From contig PLBY01000131.1 in the NCBI GenBank assembly GCA_003134655.1, positions 62,867-126,866 of the forward strand: a stretch of DNA of 64,000 bases, read 5' to 3'. Positions 62,985 through 64,000 of the stretch are shown here, piece after piece. The DNA comes from Acidobacteriaceae bacterium. GTDB lineage: Bacteria; Acidobacteriota; Terriglobia; Terriglobales; Acidobacteriaceae. The translations under genes and the position numbers were made by a program. The notes under the pieces are model-generated. The model did no database searches, was not told the origin of the DNA, and was given only the letters and a program-made list of their open reading frames with translations. The stretch's first letter is position 1; every line of letters begins with the position of its first letter.

Positions 62985-63665
62985 ATGTGTTTTTCAGCCT
63001 CGGCCAGTTTCATCGCTGGCACTTCACTATCCGCGATTGGTGTGGCAGCCCTCAAAAGAACGCGGGCGAAAACTGAGGTCCCATTTGCGCTAATTCCGCT
63101 ACTGTTCGGAATCCAACAATTGATCGAAGGTGTCATTTGGCTGACCTTCCGCTATGACGCGCCGCTGCTCAAGCACACGATGACGTATTTGTATTCGGGG
63201 TTTTCTCACGTGCTCTGGCCAATGTATGTGCCGTTCGCCATGGGTTTCATGGAATCCGCGCGCTGGCGAAAAAAGGTAATGTGGGCGTTCGAGGTGGCGG
63301 GAGTTTCGGTGGGTCTCTATCTGCTCTATTTTATCGTGACGCGCCCGGTAGTTGCTGAGATCGCCGGCAGGCACATCGTTTATGACTCGCCTCATTTTTA
63401 CCTGATTCCCGTGATGGTACTCTACCTCGCTTCGACGTGCCTCACTGGGTTCTTCTCGACTCACGGTTTCGTGAAGCTGTTTGGCGTGTTGATGTTATTG
63501 TCCTTCATCGCGGCGTACATCGTTCACGCTATGGCTTTGGTCTCGATTTGGTGCTTCTTCGCCGCGGTCTTGAGTCTTCTTATCTATCTTCACCTTAGAT
63601 TTAGAGATCTCGGGGGGTTTCCGAAGGAAACTGCGTTTCCCTCGCCATCGCCGGCAGCGCTGTGA
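62985..63665 (+). CDS. DUF6629 family membrane protein
   Basis: About 226 residues, seven or so helices. MCFSASASFIAGTSLSAIG and LIPLLFGIQQLIEGVIWLT are typical DUF6629 blocks, with SHVLWPMYVPFAMG following. Function unknown. Start 62985; longer frames lack the family start. Confidence 0.88.
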   Translation: MCFSASASFIAGTSLSAIGVAALKRTRAKTEVPFALIPLLFGIQQLIEGVIWLTFRYDAPLLKHTMTYLYSGFSHVLWPMYVPFAMGFMESARWRKKVMWAFEVAGVSVGLYLLYFIVTRPVVAEIAGRHIVYDSPHFYLIPVMVLYLASTCLTGFFSTHGFVKLFGVLMLLSFIAAYIVHAMALVSIWCFFAAVLSLLIYLHLRFRDLGGFPKETAFPSPSPAAL

Positions 63666-64000
63666 ATGGGGACGGAAAATAGGATGACCAGGAGCCGATT
63701 ACTCACAACAGGGTCGGGATTACCTATCAGCACGAAGGGGCAATTTAGAGGAGACCTTCGATCCGGACCCAGGGAAACGGCAAGCACGCTGGGTCCACAG
63801 AAGATATTTTGAAGGCAGGGATCAAGAAAGTAGACATTTCCTCGACTAATGCGACGGATGTGCGCCACGTCAAACCGTCCGGTGAATGCCGTCATATCGG
63901 GCCGAAACGCACCACGCGCTATTAGCAGCCCGTGGTGCAAGTTCGGATTCGTGAGCAGAAAGTGTTGAGGTATCCACAGGCTTGGTTTGTAGAATCGGCG
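63666..64000. other. Right end of window; one hairpin, no gene
   Basis: No supported gene. GGACCCAG at 63765-63772 and CTGGGTCC at 63789-63796 form a perfect 8-base inverted repeat about 100 bases past the DUF6629 stop, a possible terminator without a T run. Confidence 0.4.

Noticed and set aside
1..64000. CRISPR arrays, rRNA and tRNA genes
   Set aside because: Looked for regularly spaced direct repeats and conserved RNA blocks; none seen.

Overview
The window reads as chromosomal DNA of a moderately GC-rich Gram-negative bacterium, most likely an acidobacterium. This is an inference from the DUF2934 protein, several short conserved hypotheticals of the type common in Acidobacteriota, the PRC-barrel, LemA and TPM proteins, and outer-membrane proteins with typical signal peptides. 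No rRNA, tRNA or CRISPR array was found. About a fifth of the window is gene-poor, broken or duplicated, as expected of an accessory region.

Layout. 0.1-1.1 kb: YgfZ/GcvT-like folate protein. 1.7-6.4 kb: copper module (CopA with an N-terminal YHS domain, membrane-anchored cupredoxin, DUF4396 membrane protein). 6.5-8.2 kb: Cys-rich CBS protein and universal stress protein. 8.3-11.2 kb (minus): manA, a phosphomannomutase-like HAD protein and a GH130 mannoside phosphorylase, which together look like a phosphorolytic mannoside route to fructose-6-P. 11.4-14.3 kb: PRC-barrel protein, membrane protein, isolated GroEL apical-domain fragment. 14.9-18.5 kb: a Cyc2-like fused cytochrome-porin, an octaheme protein joining four mono-heme cytochrome c modules to a NapC/NirT-type tetraheme domain, and a translationally coupled small membrane protein. 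This is a candidate electron conduit between the quinone pool and the cell exterior and the most unusual locus here. 18.6-24.9 kb: CusCBA-type copper/silver efflux. 24.9-30.2 kb (minus): multicopper oxidase, TolC-type channel, cytochrome c and DUF5666 protein, with a frameshifted methyltransferase beside them. 30.3-32.0 kb: remnants of an MgtA-like P-type ATPase and a VIT/CCC1 transporter joined by a deletion. 32.2-36.2 kb: histidine kinase, NtrC-type sigma-54 activator and Crp/Fnr regulator. 36.3-41.1 kb (minus): unknown membrane protein, small His/Pro/Gln-rich protein, secreted protein, LemA, nucleotidyltransferase and TPM protein. 41.1-46.3 kb: segmental duplications, including a LemA/TPM hybrid pseudogene, YHS proteins and a second PRC-barrel gene. 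46.0-51.8 kb (minus): small membrane protein, cyclopropane fatty acid synthase, DUF5676, YHS protein, SPW-VKOR fusion, epimerase and a two-piece lycopene-cyclase-like protein. 52-53 kb: transposase remnant and repeats, then a cupin. 53.5-59.3 kb: GH15 glucoamylase, gnd, zwf and ROK glucokinase, which form a route from glucan to the pentose phosphate pathway. 60-63.7 kb: small conserved proteins, DUF2934, oleate hydratase and a DUF6629 membrane protein.

Two themes run through the window. One is copper and redox stress: two P-type ATPase loci, CusCBA, multicopper oxidase, cupredoxin, several YHS proteins and several cytochromes. The other is stress-type carbohydrate metabolism. A short non-coding motif recurs in six intergenic places and may be a shared control or mobile element.
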